Below are positions 43,289 through 54,732 of a stretch of DNA of 64,000 nt, in pieces. Numbering within the stretch: position 1 is the stretch's first letter; each line of letters opens with the position of its first letter. The stretch is from Rhodosorus marinus (Eukaryota > Rhodophyta > Stylonematophyceae > Stylonematales > Stylonemataceae). The stretch covers positions 2,356,001 through 2,420,000 of the forward strand of contig JAMWBK010000004.1 in assembly GCA_029953675.1 (NCBI GenBank), read 5' to 3'. The position numbers and the translations under genes are program-made. Under the pieces are notes generated by a model. It was not told where the DNA came from and searched no databases. It saw only the letters and a program-made list of their open reading frames with translations.

Positions 43289-46000
43289 GATCTGGATCTC
43301 ACCTAAATCCCCTTCTTCCAAAAAAAAGAGCAACACTTCCGCCTGCTGAAATCTCACTCCACCACTAACAAACCCTCAGAAAGCACAAAGCATTCAACAG
43401 AGCTCAGTCAGGAGTAGCACCCGTAACTAGTCCCTCTGCAACGTTCCCATTGTCACTTATATCCGTCCAAACGAACCTCAACGCAACTGTTCCCTCCGAT
43501 AGCTGTTTTTTTTTAATTTTTCCAAACGACTTCCCCGACCAGAGAGATCCGCCTCATACACCCCCTCCCTATAAACCACCCTAATGCATTCCCCACGATC
43601 GGATTCTGTGTCACTTACTACCCGTTCACCGCAACGCTCTTATCGTAAAATGAACGGAAAAATTTCCTCAGAATATTATTCAGATCTAAGTGGATCAATT
43701 TTCTAACCCTCACGATCAGTTTGCAAAAAAAGGATAAGAATCCACGGATTCAATCCTACCCCTGGTTTGTCGCCTTTGCGCAGATCTTGAGATCCGTTCG
43801 TTCTGCAAATTAAAAAATTTACATGCTTTTGCAGAGACAAGTCAACTTGACTTGAAACTAGCTTTGTGAGGCCACTGAGATATTTCCGTGAACGCGCTTC
43901 TGAGATTTCATGAATGAAGGAAAAAATATTCTTGTGAGTACGCCATTGATTGAATTAGAGGCTTATTGACTGGGCTATTTCTAAACGAACAATGATTGGG
44001 TTGTTTCTGTGGCTCTTGCGTCTGTTTTTGTGTATGACATCTAAGCGTATAAAATACGAAAATTAAATAGTTTCAATACATTAAATTTCTAAATGAGGAC
44101 TCAGTGGGTGTAGTATTTTTGATTGATAAGGGCACGTGGTAAGCGTAAACGATATATACTGGTCAATATATACAATTATTTGAGTTTTAAGTATTGGTTT
44201 GTGGAGATATATGGATGGTTCGAGAATAATTTTGATAGTCATTAACTTATATTAACAAGAAGAATATATTGAGCTCGATGAATATCACGCTAACAATAAC
44301 TTTATTCGCTATAGTGAGATCGAAAAAGGCAATATTCTGATGCGAGCTAGAGGGCGGCTGGGAGCGCTCGTACCCTGCTACAGCAAATTTTTCTCAGCAT
44401 CGGCAAGGTCATACTATACTTTCTTTATTTTGTAGAAAACTATATCGATCAGATAAGAGTTTTGATTTGACATAATCGTTCATAAATATTTAATTTTATG
44501 TTTATTTTCATCCTGCAGACTTCTTAATTGGCTAATACTAGAGAACATGCTGTTAATTCGTCAGATTTCCTTAGTTCTGACATACGAAGATGGTGTATGG
44601 ATTTAGAATTGTACTATTTCAGTTAAAATGTATGTTATTCCTTAAATTGTTGTCTGTTTCTTCAATTTCATTGCCGTTTAATTTTCCGATTTCCCTGGCT
44701 GCAAAGCAAAGGAGAGTTCCCTTCGCTATTGGTGAGTGCAGGTGAGTACCACCCCTTCCACCCCCACCCGGAACCAGAAGTTCGATCAGCTTCTCCGAGT
44801 TGTGACAGTGGACTCAATAGTGAAACGCGTTCAGAAGTGATCTATCCATATGTAGAAACGAGCCGTGCTTTCTTTTCTCTTCCCGTTTTGTGCACCGTGG
44901 TCCAGTCCAGGGCGCATGGAAATCAAGAGCTTTCCTCGCATGTTGAAAGATACGGGCAAGTACAAACGACGTCACATAAGTGTACGATGTACGACTTACG
45001 TACGCTTGTCCGCTCTAAAAAAGTCCTGTTGGAACGGAATTTCTCAGAAGAGAGAAGAGAAACAACATGCGGTAGCAGACTAGGGAAGCGAGCGAGTGAT
45101 GTGCAGGCCGCGTTGGCTTTTACTCAACACGTGTTGGCTTTTACTCAACGCGTGTTGGCTTTTACTCAACAAGAATCCGCAGGCTGCTGTTTCGAAAGCT
45201 GGTTTGGGCTAGAAGACTTAAGCGAGTGCTTCGAGGGTAGGTAAACTAGTAGTCCAGTGTACTAGACCGTCAGTCTAGTATTCGTTCCAGCGAGAGCATG
45301 GCACAATAGCACGAAACTCCCGCGCCGCTCGGGCGGTCTCCAGCGAGCCTTCGCAGCCAACCTCTAGACTGTCTCCTGTTGGGGCTTGCTTCCTTCGATG
45401 TTTTGCTGTTCCTCTCGGTACAGCTGTGCGAGAAACGATTTAGAAAATCTACCTGGAACGGAACATCCTTCCAATCTCCTCAATGAGGATGGCAAGGTGA
45501 AGCCGAGCAAGGCGTTAATTACCCAAGCAAAATACGAGGCTGGCTTCTTCTCGTTCTTCTGAGGCGGACGAGCTGCAGAAGGCACAGTTTTTACTTAAGG
45601 CCGCATACAAATTCCCAGTGACAAGGCTGACACCAGAACCAGAAAAACAAGCACAAGAGTGTCGCAACTCTAGCTTATCGGGTTGCGGGTAGAATCGGCC
45701 ATTTTTAATATAATATAAAGATAACTTACATAAATTCTTTATCAGAATATCGAGTATCATCGATTTTCTCCTTGAAGCCGTTGAAGAAGATCACATATCC
45801 AGCTACCAGGCGTCAGGGACGGGCATGTACGATGATGATTCAAGGACACAGCAACAAATGTTGTTCACGGAGGCGAGTTTTTTTTTATATGCAATTTCTA
45901 TCGACCTAAGAGGCTTTGAGCATTGAAAAGTCGGTCACCACTCTGCTCTTATCCATCATCCATCCGTGCACAGATTCCAATCTCAAGAGTTAGGGGAAGG
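43289..46000. other. long AT-rich intergenic region
   Basis: 43290-43600 is C-rich on plus (leader of the gamma-subunit gene). About 43650-44690 is AT-rich without a gene. 44729-45244 holds a plus-strand frame of 171 codons containing a 21-bp triple repeat; no domain, no leader, so not called. 45500-45760 is mixed. Nothing else is supported. Confidence 0.55.
45112..45170 (+). repeat. 21-bp tandem repeat, about three copies
   Basis: The unit GTTGGCTTTTACTCAAC plus four bases is repeated at 45112, 45133 and 45154. The length is a multiple of three, so the frame around it stays open, encoding L/V-A-F-T-Q units. No known domain. Confidence 0.85.
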
Positions 46001-47239
46001 TCAAGCAGGAACGCTCAAGCTCCGTTCGCAGACTTCCGCTAAGAGAGCGTCCAGCGCGCTTGTGAAATCCGTAATAGAATCTACAGAAATGAAAGATCCG
46101 CTAGTAGACAGATCATTCAAAAGCACAGAGTCGATGAAATCACCTGCACCAATTGTAACAATCTGGATGCCAGAAGTCTTGATAGCGTCGCCCTGAGCTA
46201 CTAAGTCTGCGTTCGACGTTTTCCCAACCGTTGGCACTCCGTCCGTGACAAGAATGAGTACTCTGAACTCTTTGGGACTGCCGTTCAAGACTGTCTCGCA
46301 AGCTGACAAAGCAGACTCGATGTTTGTCCCAAACTTCTCCGTTGGTACTGTGATTTCCGAAACTGCTTCAGAAGCATTCGCGGAAGTCGTAAGGCCAGCA
46401 ATAACTTCTCCATCGTCTCCAAAAGTCGCAACACCGTACTCCAGATCGACCCCTCCATCAGTCTCTATGGCTTCGATTCCCATTACCACGAAGTCAATCT
46501 CACTCTGGAACGCTTCGTCAGATCCCCCGATAACAGGATCCCAGAGAGACTGCGATATGTCAACTGCAAAGCAAAACGCGGCGGTGTTGATATCGCAGCT
46601 TTGCGAGCACAGGAGCTCCACAGAACACCGTCTGAAAAAGCCGTTCGTAATGCAAGCCTTGTTATCCTTTGCAGGAAACGCATAATCTGTAATGAAGGGG
46701 TAGCTTCCACTTTTCCCGACTTCAAGTTTTGCGGCGACACAGATTTCCGTGTTGCAGCAACCCGTATCGTCCGGACCTGGCGGTGTGTCGAAGGAGTCGA
46801 GACATACAATGAGCGTCTTCGCCCTAACCCGGTCCTCCGGATCAACCCTCTTCGCCTTCTGGAAAGGGTACTCCTTTTTCTCATGGCAGTTCGCAGACGC
46901 TCCTGCAAACACTCTGGTCATGATGTAGTCGTTAAGCGTTCGATACTGGAACTTGATGCACGTTTTGTTGGTGACTTCCGCAATCTTCAGGCAAACTATT
47001 CCCGCCTTCTCAGACGGTCCCTCCCAGCCTCCCCAATGCTCTATAAAGAGGGAAAAGCACTTAATATTGTCCTCGGAGTCAATCGTCACCTTATCAAACA
47101 TACTCGCATAATGGTCGCACGTCAAATAGTTCGTACGAGCGGACATCAATTTTCTGTCTAGTACTGCTTCCCCACTAATCGTCGCACACAGCGACAAACC
47201 AACTACCGCAAAAGCGGTCAAGCGCAAGAACCCGTTCAT
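46001..47239 (-). CDS. secreted Cys-rich protein with von Willebrand factor A domain, 412 aa
   Basis: Single exon; ATG at 47239 (an upstream in-frame TTG is not a start). MNGFLRLTAFAVVGLSLCAT is a clear signal peptide. Residues ~25-220 are rich in Cys (14 before the VWA part, including a CC pair) and look extracellular. From about 222 on comes a VWA domain: FAVDISQSLWDP with the DxSxS metal site, then VATFGDD, TNIESALSACETVL and RVLILVTDGVPT. The VWA fold binds protein ligands through a metal ion. A cell-surface or matrix role, such as adhesion or shell/wall assembly, is likely but not shown. No membrane anchor is seen at the C-terminus, so it is probably secreted. I do not recognise the N-terminal family. 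Confidence 0.8.
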   Translation of the reverse strand: MNGFLRLTAFAVVGLSLCATISGEAVLDRKLMSARTNYLTCDHYASMFDKVTIDSEDNIKCFSLFIEHWGGWEGPSEKAGIVCLKIAEVTNKTCIKFQYRTLNDYIMTRVFAGASANCHEKKEYPFQKAKRVDPEDRVRAKTLIVCLDSFDTPPGPDDTGCCNTEICVAAKLEVGKSGSYPFITDYAFPAKDNKACITNGFFRRCSVELLCSQSCDINTAAFCFAVDISQSLWDPVIGGSDEAFQSEIDFVVMGIEAIETDGGVDLEYGVATFGDDGEVIAGLTTSANASEAVSEITVPTEKFGTNIESALSACETVLNGSPKEFRVLILVTDGVPTVGKTSNADLVAQGDAIKTSGIQIVTIGAGDFIDSVLLNDLSTSGSFISVDSITDFTSALDALLAEVCERSLSVPA

Positions 47240-50139
47240 GCTGGTCAACCTTTCCCCTTTACAAAATCAGCAACCGCAACCCACCACCACACCCCACCCC
47301 ACACCACACCGCCGCCCTAACGCACAAGGTCTTCACACTGCACAAGACAACAGCCCCCTCATCACTACAACCTCCCCACACGAATCCGCCCCCGACCATC
47401 AATATAGTACAAACGCAGGGCACATCCTATGGGGATGCCCCATATCTTCCTGAAACTGCCCAAGAGGGAATAATTCGTCATTCGTAGTCAACCGGGACCC
47501 GAAACATGTTTCCAAATATCATCACCCCCCCCCTAAATCATCAATGTGAAGCCAGACATATAAGCTCAGTTTTTATTCTGTATTCACTATATAGCCAATT
47601 GTTAATATTTTTACCTACTCCTTGGCAAGAAAATCTCATGATAAAATCGATTAGAAAGCTTCTTTAGAAAATAAAGGTTGTCTATGCTCTATCTAGCTCT
47701 CACCGCCCCCCCGACCCAAGCTCACACACCCCCCAGCGGGCTGCCTTTCCAAATGAAACCCTACGTGGAGAAGGGAACACGACATTTTGAGCAGAAGAAG
47801 GTTGCAGAGGGGGAAGAGGAAGGGAGACTTAGAACATTGAAAAATAGTATAAAATGGTTCTATCGTTCGAATTTTAAAGAGGAAAAGAATCGTGTAGCTT
47901 GATCAAGGATATTCACATGTCGTTGGGTTTTCTACCCCCGAAGAGAAAAACATCGTTTCTTTGCGAACCGATGTCGCGAAAAAAAATGTGCGTACGGAGA
48001 CAGAATCGACCATATTTATTCATTTATACATATATTTATTGTCGTTGGGTTGGTTGTACGAACCCCTTGCCAACGAAAAGGGTTTCTGCTACCGAAAAGT
48101 GTATACAATAACCCCATGCAGCAGTTAGCTGTTGGAAGGGAAACAGAAGGGAGCGTACTAATTTCCTATCCGACATTTCTTCAGTCATATAAAAAGCTTC
48201 AGAGGGGTAGGGGAAGCTTTGGCGATTGGGATCAAACCACGATTTATCTTATTTTTGAACGAAAAATGATATATGTAGTTGGAAGACTCAGTTCTCCGCT
48301 TTCAGATAGATGAAAGGGGGGGGGGTTGTGTGGGGGGGTTGACATGGCCGAATAAATCTCTGCATTGTTACTGGTCGAATAGTCTCTGTTAAATAATTAA
48401 AATGCAAAACTGTTTTCATGTCCTATCCTATTTATTTGAAAAGACATAATTTTTACATCAGCACTCCATTCTTAGCTCTTATTAGGCGAAATCATTAGAA
48501 CATTTCATGTATTCAATTTCCGCTGACGTTTAGGATGATCCAAAAAACAAAACAAAAAAACAACGACAGAAAAAAAATTTGGAAGCAGATTTGTCTGATT
48601 CAACGTACGTAAGTGGGTATGGAACGATTGTGAATTCTACTAGAAAATAAATGATGGGCTTTATAACGTGGAGATGAATCCCAAGCAAGCTTTTTTTTGT
48701 TTTGGAAGAAGACAAATTTACTTTTTGGTATCCGCCCCTCAAGTGATTGGGTTATATCCAAAATTCGTTGAAAAAATATCTCTGCTTTTTGTTCGACAAA
48801 GAGGAAAGGAAGGAAGAGGGGGGGGGGGGAAACTTGAGAAGCGATAGGATGTTTATCAACGATTCCTCCATACCAGAAATTTGAGGAGCGATGGTGCATG
48901 GAATTGGGATCCATTTGGTTGGCTGCGGTACGTCGTCAATGGCTGGGGCGAGAAGTGCGCAAAGTGAGCTGTATTTGAGTCCATTCGAGGGTAAAAACGC
49001 TACACACCCCGTGAGCAGAAACAACTGCTGGCCTCCATATATAACCAGACTCAAGCTGGCTTTAGTAGGCGCGAATTAAGAATTTCCTGGGACTGGATCT
49101 TGGGGTTTTTTTCCGGTGCTTTGTGGGGTAGGAAACTGGTTCTCTCACGACCACACCGTATTTAGATCTCGCTAGTACGATGGTGTTGCACGGAGGTCCT
49201 GCACTGTTAGTATGAGGATTCTCCGAAGTTTAACGGAGACAAGTGCTGGCTTCGTTTGTAGTTAGAGGGAGGGGGAGTTCCTTTTCGAGACTGTTGGTCG
49301 TCTCGCGGCAGCGTTCAGCGAGTTGGAGCTTGAGTAAGAGTACCACTGGATGCACAGAAATGCGCTCGAGTGGTGTCTCCAAGCCCTGGTGCAACGAAAT
49401 TAATATGATCATCGTAGAGAATTGGGGGGGGGAGTGATGGGGTAAAGGGATGAGCTAGAACATTGCGGCTAAGGTTGGACTTCCACCATGGACGCAAGAA
49501 TAGGATAGCAACACAGAAAACGACAATCTAGTTGCCCGTTAGCATGCTATTGGGCGAATTCAGCGGGCCATACAAAAACAACAGAGGAACGCCTTTATTG
49601 TGCTCGGGGCATCTTGTTCCCCGGTCTCGCGGTACGATACGATAGGGGCACCGGATGACAATTCCATGCCAACTGCTGTCGCCCTTAGGGAACCGCGAAT
49701 AAGTGGATAATCAAACGTCTTAAGGCACGGAACATGAATACGGGGGCTGAACAGTTGACGCCAAAATTATCTGCGGTTTCACATGGATTGGCACCAGCAC
49801 TGGATGGACCGATTTTCCCTTGCAGGAACATGCCTCGCTTTAGGAAATAGATTAAAGGCATAGCGCAGCGGACACCTTCCCGCAACCAGTTCAGCCTTAA
49901 ATTCGCACCTCGGTAAGCCAAATTGTCAGGTCTGAGACGTAGTTGGACGCACTTTCAACCATTCGACGCATTGAGCCCCCAAGCCCTGAGAACAGCTCTC
50001 CCGTCCCCGGATTGCGACGTCCACTTGCGTTCATAACAATCTTGGCGCGGCGTGAAGCAACCAGCGTCTACCGCCTTGTATCAACCGTGGGAAACACAGC
50101 AAGGTTGCGGCTGCGATAAATTCCATGCCTCAACGTATG
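47240..50139. other. long intergenic region
   Basis: 47250-47350 is CA-rich on plus (leader of the VWA gene). 47550-47680 and 48340-48760 are AT-rich. G-runs occur at 48315-48325 and 48819-48829. 48900-50139 has only short frames on both strands with no domain. No gene is called. Confidence 0.55.
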
Positions 50140-52767
50140 TCATCTCCCTCTCCTCTGTTGCGCAAGCTTTTCGACTCTCGCAGCTATCTCCTTCTGTTGC
50201 CCTTCAATAAAATATATCCAGGACGCCCTGACGCTTTCGTCAAGTCCTTCATTGGCTTTGACTTCCTCCAGTTTCCGTCGTGCCCTCGCCCGAGAACGAT
50301 TTAGGGCTTCCCTTTCCCGTGCCTTGAGGGTGAGCAAGTCCCAGTGGTCACCTACAACTGTAAGGGGCGAACTAGAATCATACTCGCTTACAATTTGAGC
50401 CTTGGATCCAGCGTTTCCCTCCTCGATACTCCTCTGAAAGCTTGCCGCGGCTGACTCCAATAATAGGACCAGGGCGACGTTTCCGAAGATTACTACATCG
50501 ATCATTTGCGCCCCAGAAAGTCTACAAGAGCGTAGCAAGCTCTGTCTCAAACTCCGCGCTTTCTCGATGCCGACGTCTGCGCTAGAGGTCAAACCTGAGA
50601 CCGCGACTTCTACTAATTTGATTTGCTCAGGGGGGATCTTTGCTCCTTTCTTCGTCTCCGCTGTATTGCTGGCAGAGGTCCGCAAATCTACAGGCAAATG
50701 CCTGTACAAACCATCCTCGTCTGAAGATGCCTCCTGATCCTTTTCGAGCCAATTCGCCTCATCGACCTTGATTCCGGCCGCCTTTGATCTGGTCCGTTTC
50801 GACGGCGGCTCGGCGCATTTTTCTAATTGCACCTTACTTCGTGTTGTGCGAGTGGCCTCGGGCTCTCGAGCTATCTTGTCTCTCATCTTTGACAGTGGCA
50901 TATCATCGTCTGAAGTCTCCGCTGTACGTGATTTAGTAGCTGTTGGTGTGTTTCTAGTGGCGGGTGCTACCGATCCGCTCTCAACCACCTCTTCGGTCTC
51001 ATTGAATACTTTCGGCCGCTGTGCCGATGGAGATTTATTCAAAATCTTCTTCTCAGCTTGGGAGGCACTGCCAACACCTGCAATGTCCTGCGCGATCTCA
51101 CCCCTATTCTTGGGCACCTCGGCCTCCTTTGGTTTCTTCTCATTGTCCTGTGCCTCCGTAGATATTCTCCTCTTCCGTTCTACGAACTCAACCAAGCACC
51201 TTCCTGAATCTTCATCAAGAGCTTGGAGAGCTAACAGCTTCGCGTCCACCAGTGCAATACTCTCCGGGGAACCTTTGGTTGCTCCGAAACGTGCTGATTC
51301 TCTGGCATTCGCCTTCGGCCGTTTTGGAGTACTCTCCGTCTCCTCTTCATCTGGAAGCGAGCGCTTTCGGCGAAACTCCGATGGGTACTTCTTCTCCCCT
51401 GATGGACCATTGGCGGAAGAGTTTTCACGCCTGGGCGAGCCTGGGGACAGATTCTTAGTAGCGGAACCGACGTCAGCTTGCCTCTTGGCGTTGGCAGCAA
51501 TGTCGGGTGATTTAAGCCGATTGCTAGACCGCACGTTTCGCCTTGGAGCAATAGGCTCTCTCTCAGCTTCCCTTCTGTCCAAAGGCGTTCCCGTACTTTG
51601 CCGCTGAGATCTCCGTCTTGTTGGTGATGCTGGTTCTGATCTTCTCCTAGGTGGTGAATACGCCCCCGGTCCTCTTCTAGTTGGTGACCTCGTCTCTGAC
51701 ACTCGTCTTGCTGGTGACCTGAGCCCTGATCTTCTCCTAGGTGGTGAATACGCGCCGGATCCTCGTCTAGGCGGTGACCTGAGCTCTGATCCTCGTCTAG
51801 GTTGTGACCTGAGCTCTGGTCCTCGCCTTGGTGGTGATCTCGGCTCTAATCCTCGTCTAGGAGGTGACCTGGGCTCCAATCCTCGTCTAGATAGTGACCT
51901 GGGCTCCAATCCTCGTCTAGATGGTGGCAGCGGCTCGGATCTTCTTCTCCTTGGTGAGGCTCTCCTAGGGGGTGAGCTGGCGATTGGTCCTCTTCGAGGG
52001 GGCGACATCTCTTCTTTCACTTCTTGTGATCTACTGTCACGATTTCTCGCCCTAGTGGGAGGTTGCCGCGGCTTTCCACCTTTTTCGGACGTCGAACGCC
52101 TGGGATGTCGATTCGAAGTACCCGCTAGTGCAGTGTGGTACTGTTGATCGCCACCGGATCGTCCGGAATTTGTGTCATTTGGCCCATGCCGGGGAGTCTG
52201 GGATCGAAGCGTGCGCTCGACATTCTTTCTTCGGGACAGCTTTGGACTGTGATGGCTGGGAGCACCTCGCCCGAGCAAAGGATCCGAGATCACAGGACTT
52301 TTCGATTGTATGTTCATGGCGGGCTTTCTCCTGGGGTCCAGCGTTCCATGGCTTCCGCGTCGAGCAGCCGCATCCAAACGACCGCGGGGAAGGTTGCTGT
52401 GAAACTCCGCGTGAGCAAGGGTTTTGCTACTAAAGTCCGGGCCTTTGGGCTTTGGAGTATCGCGATCATGCTGGGCCTGCCCCGTCCTCTGCTCATACTC
52501 GTCCGTGGACGTCCGTGGGTCTTTCCCATTTAAAGTTGGCTGGGCTTGTCTCTCCCCTACAGCACCTCCGATGCCCCTATTTGCAGCAATAAGACCACGA
52601 ATGTACTCTCCTCTTCTAGTACTAGAACGTTCCTTCCCATCTCCAGGCTGGACTGGCCTCGATGGGTAGCTCTGCCCAGGGCCACGATAAAGGACCCCGC
52701 CCCGTCCTCCAGACTGCAAAGTCTGCTCTCGCTTCTGGGCAGGCACTGGCTTTTCGCGTGGGTCCAT
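50140..52767 (-). CDS. large RS-rich, mostly disordered protein with decapeptide repeats, 875 aa
   Basis: Single exon with an uninterrupted 875-codon frame. The N-terminal third is basic and Gly/Pro/Ser-rich. Residues about 266-382 are a run of 10-residue Arg/Ser/Pro units such as RRGLEPRSPP, as in SR-type splicing factors and other nuclear RNA-processing proteins. The C-terminal ~200 residues are more ordered: a helical stretch (QSLLRSCRLSGAQMIDVVIF) and a basic coiled-coil-like end (REREALNRSRARARRKLEEV, QQKEIAARVEKLAQQ). No RRM is visible. A nuclear scaffold in splicing or chromatin is likely. The repeat array lies in a G+C-rich stretch whose opposite strand also stays open for long distances; those antisense frames are shadows. 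Confidence 0.7.
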   Translation of the reverse strand: MDPREKPVPAQKREQTLQSGGRGGVLYRGPGQSYPSRPVQPGDGKERSSTRRGEYIRGLIAANRGIGGAVGERQAQPTLNGKDPRTSTDEYEQRTGQAQHDRDTPKPKGPDFSSKTLAHAEFHSNLPRGRLDAAARRGSHGTLDPRRKPAMNIQSKSPVISDPLLGRGAPSHHSPKLSRRKNVERTLRSQTPRHGPNDTNSGRSGGDQQYHTALAGTSNRHPRRSTSEKGGKPRQPPTRARNRDSRSQEVKEEMSPPRRGPIASSPPRRASPRRRRSEPLPPSRRGLEPRSLSRRGLEPRSPPRRGLEPRSPPRRGPELRSQPRRGSELRSPPRRGSGAYSPPRRRSGLRSPARRVSETRSPTRRGPGAYSPPRRRSEPASPTRRRSQRQSTGTPLDRREAEREPIAPRRNVRSSNRLKSPDIAANAKRQADVGSATKNLSPGSPRRENSSANGPSGEKKYPSEFRRKRSLPDEEETESTPKRPKANARESARFGATKGSPESIALVDAKLLALQALDEDSGRCLVEFVERKRRISTEAQDNEKKPKEAEVPKNRGEIAQDIAGVGSASQAEKKILNKSPSAQRPKVFNETEEVVESGSVAPATRNTPTATKSRTAETSDDDMPLSKMRDKIAREPEATRTTRSKVQLEKCAEPPSKRTRSKAAGIKVDEANWLEKDQEASSDEDGLYRHLPVDLRTSASNTAETKKGAKIPPEQIKLVEVAVSGLTSSADVGIEKARSLRQSLLRSCRLSGAQMIDVVIFGNVALVLLLESAAASFQRSIEEGNAGSKAQIVSEYDSSSPLTVVGDHWDLLTLKAREREALNRSRARARRKLEEVKANEGLDESVRASWIYFIEGQQKEIAARVEKLAQQRRGR
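51620..51970 (-). repeat. 30-bp coding tandem repeat within the RS-rich gene
   Basis: Roughly eleven degenerate 30-bp units encode the Arg-Arg-Gly/Arg-x-x-x-Arg-Ser-Pro-Pro decapeptide. Individual units differ by point changes, which indicates expansion followed by drift. Unit number may vary between strains. Confidence 0.8.
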
Positions 52768-54732
52768 CAGTTGATGATAATCTATTTACATCTGCAAAAC
52801 CATCCCGCGAGCAGTTCGTCGAACTTCCACCCAGGGAGAGCGTATCAACACAATCAAATAGCTCCCCACGGTTGATGCATACCATCGTCACGAGCTACCT
52901 CAGCAGCTGCTTCCATAGATTTACCCTCAAGAACGCGCTCCTTTTTGACCCGCATTGATGTAAAACCCAGTGAGCATTCACCAAACAGCAAGAAGAGAAG
53001 CAAGCTCCTTGTACCCCGTCAGTCGAGACCCTCTTCCAACCAAGCCTGCAATCCAGACAGACTTCCTAAGCTGTTCCAAATATATTTCTTTCTTTCACAA
53101 ACGACTTCTCATATCGCCAGCCAACAACCGTCAATAACTTTTGTGTTCAACAAAAAACCAAACGTCTTCGTGCGGGTGTTGTTCTCGCTAGTCCAGCCTC
53201 CAACCAATTAATCAAACACAAGATGACGCCGAAATCACTGGCATCCTTTCTTCTCTTGAGCGATTGCTTATGGACGATTCTACCTCACCTTCAAAGGAAT
53301 TCAACTCACATTCCTATCCGCACCGAGCCCCACCCCGGACACTGCCATTCGGAAAAGTGGTTTTAACGGGAATCTTTGGCGTTGGCTTTTCCGGACAAAA
53401 CTGAGAGGCGGTTTGCTTAGTTCAGAGGGGAGTCTCATGGATGGGGACGAGGGTCTGCATTAAGAGCAGAGCGCTCTCTGATCGGGAGCTCGGAAACTTC
53501 CACAGAGTGTGATCTTCACATCCGTGTGAATGGTTTTCATGAGAAACCTTCCCCCGGCTTTTCCCCACATAAGGAAGAGGCGGTTTTCAGAGATCAGGGT
53601 GAAACCGATCAGAGCGCAGGCCCCCCTCTGATCGTGAGCCAGAAATCTCCAGTGAACGTGTTTCCAGGAGTGACTGGTCGAAATAAGGTCGACCAGGACA
53701 ATGAGTGGTTTGATTCAAATTCATGCATGTTTTTGTCATTTGTGCGGGCGGGTTTCGAGCTTCAACCATACAGCCTACTTAGGCCACCTCGGGGAGTGAA
53801 GAGTGAGGTGAGGATAGGGTTGAGCTGACCAGAGGAACAAAAATAGAGTCTATTTCAAGCTGTAGCAATATCTCTACGTCTCCGATAGACAGAGACCCTT
53901 GCATCACTTACTCCGGCGAACGTAAGTAGTCCCTGGGGTTGGAAGCTCGAAGCCTGCTGTGGGAGCGCGCAGGAGTGGAGAGCTCTCACCGGAGTTGTAT
54001 CAGAGCAGCGAACTCTCAGAACTGAGCCCTCTTACAGCGAGAGAATGCGATCCTTTGATGCACTGCGTTGCGTTGAGATCCGGGTCTGGTTTATGCGAAA
54101 GGATTGGTCTGCTTCATCCATAAGTTTGCCCAGTACGAGTTGATCATCGAATGAATTCCGATGTCGGGGAATTAGGTCTGCAAAGATTTGTACGGAGGCG
54201 TACCTGATTGATGGATTACGTCTTCACATCCACTCAGCTGTGCCATAAATATCATGGTTATCAGTCCGATGGGCTCCTCACGTTTGGGAATTCAGCCCAT
54301 GAGCTTCTGTGGGAGGACTGGCTTTTAAAGCTTTGGGGATGGAATTCTATAAGGATGAGTTACTTTTTGAATGATCGCGTTTTCTCATACTGTCGCTGGA
54401 TTCTAGCCAGTTAAAGGATTGTGTCTTCCTCACTTTTTCAGTTGTTACCATCACCCCCTCTACGTGACTCACTGTCTCTGATGGGAATGGGTGTATCAAG
54501 CTGGGATTTCTCCATTGTATTCTAGTTTGGGTATTGAAGGAACAAAATTCTTGCAGATGCGCTCAGATGGAATATCTGTGAAGCTACATTCTTCTCTGAA
54601 GTTTTTCCTCTATGCCATTGCTTGGGAGGAACTTGTTTGTCACAGGAGCCTGGACACCCCAAGCCCGACGAACTCTTGCTTGTTTACGCACACCGTTTTA
54701 TTGAATTTGGTTGTTAACAACTGGCAGACAGT
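52768..54732. other. intergenic region
   Basis: 52900-53210 is C/A-rich on plus, a leader for the RS-rich gene. 53390-53700 has two loosely similar segments (GAGGCGGTTT and TCTGATCG words recur about 120-160 bases apart). 53526-53828 and 54208-54754 contain short frames without domains. No gene. Confidence 0.5.

Noticed and set aside
44729-45244. 171-codon plus-strand frame
   Set aside because: No domain, no leader-like composition upstream, AT-rich surroundings. Kept only as a repeat note.
46245-47161. Two plus-strand frames of 146 and 186 codons
   Set aside because: Antisense to the VWA gene, which has a signal peptide and metal-binding motif in the minus frame.
48315-48829. G-runs and other homopolymer runs in several intergenic places
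   Set aside because: Common simple-sequence tracts in this DNA; no evidence of a telomere, origin or ordered G-quadruplex array.
50768-51607. 279-codon plus-strand frame
   Set aside because: Lies antisense inside the RS-rich gene. Its Ser/Leu/Ala-rich translation reflects the reverse of Arg/Ser/Glu codons and has no domain.
53390-53700. Two loosely similar ~120-base segments
   Set aside because: Only short shared words and no convincing full alignment by eye; could be chance.
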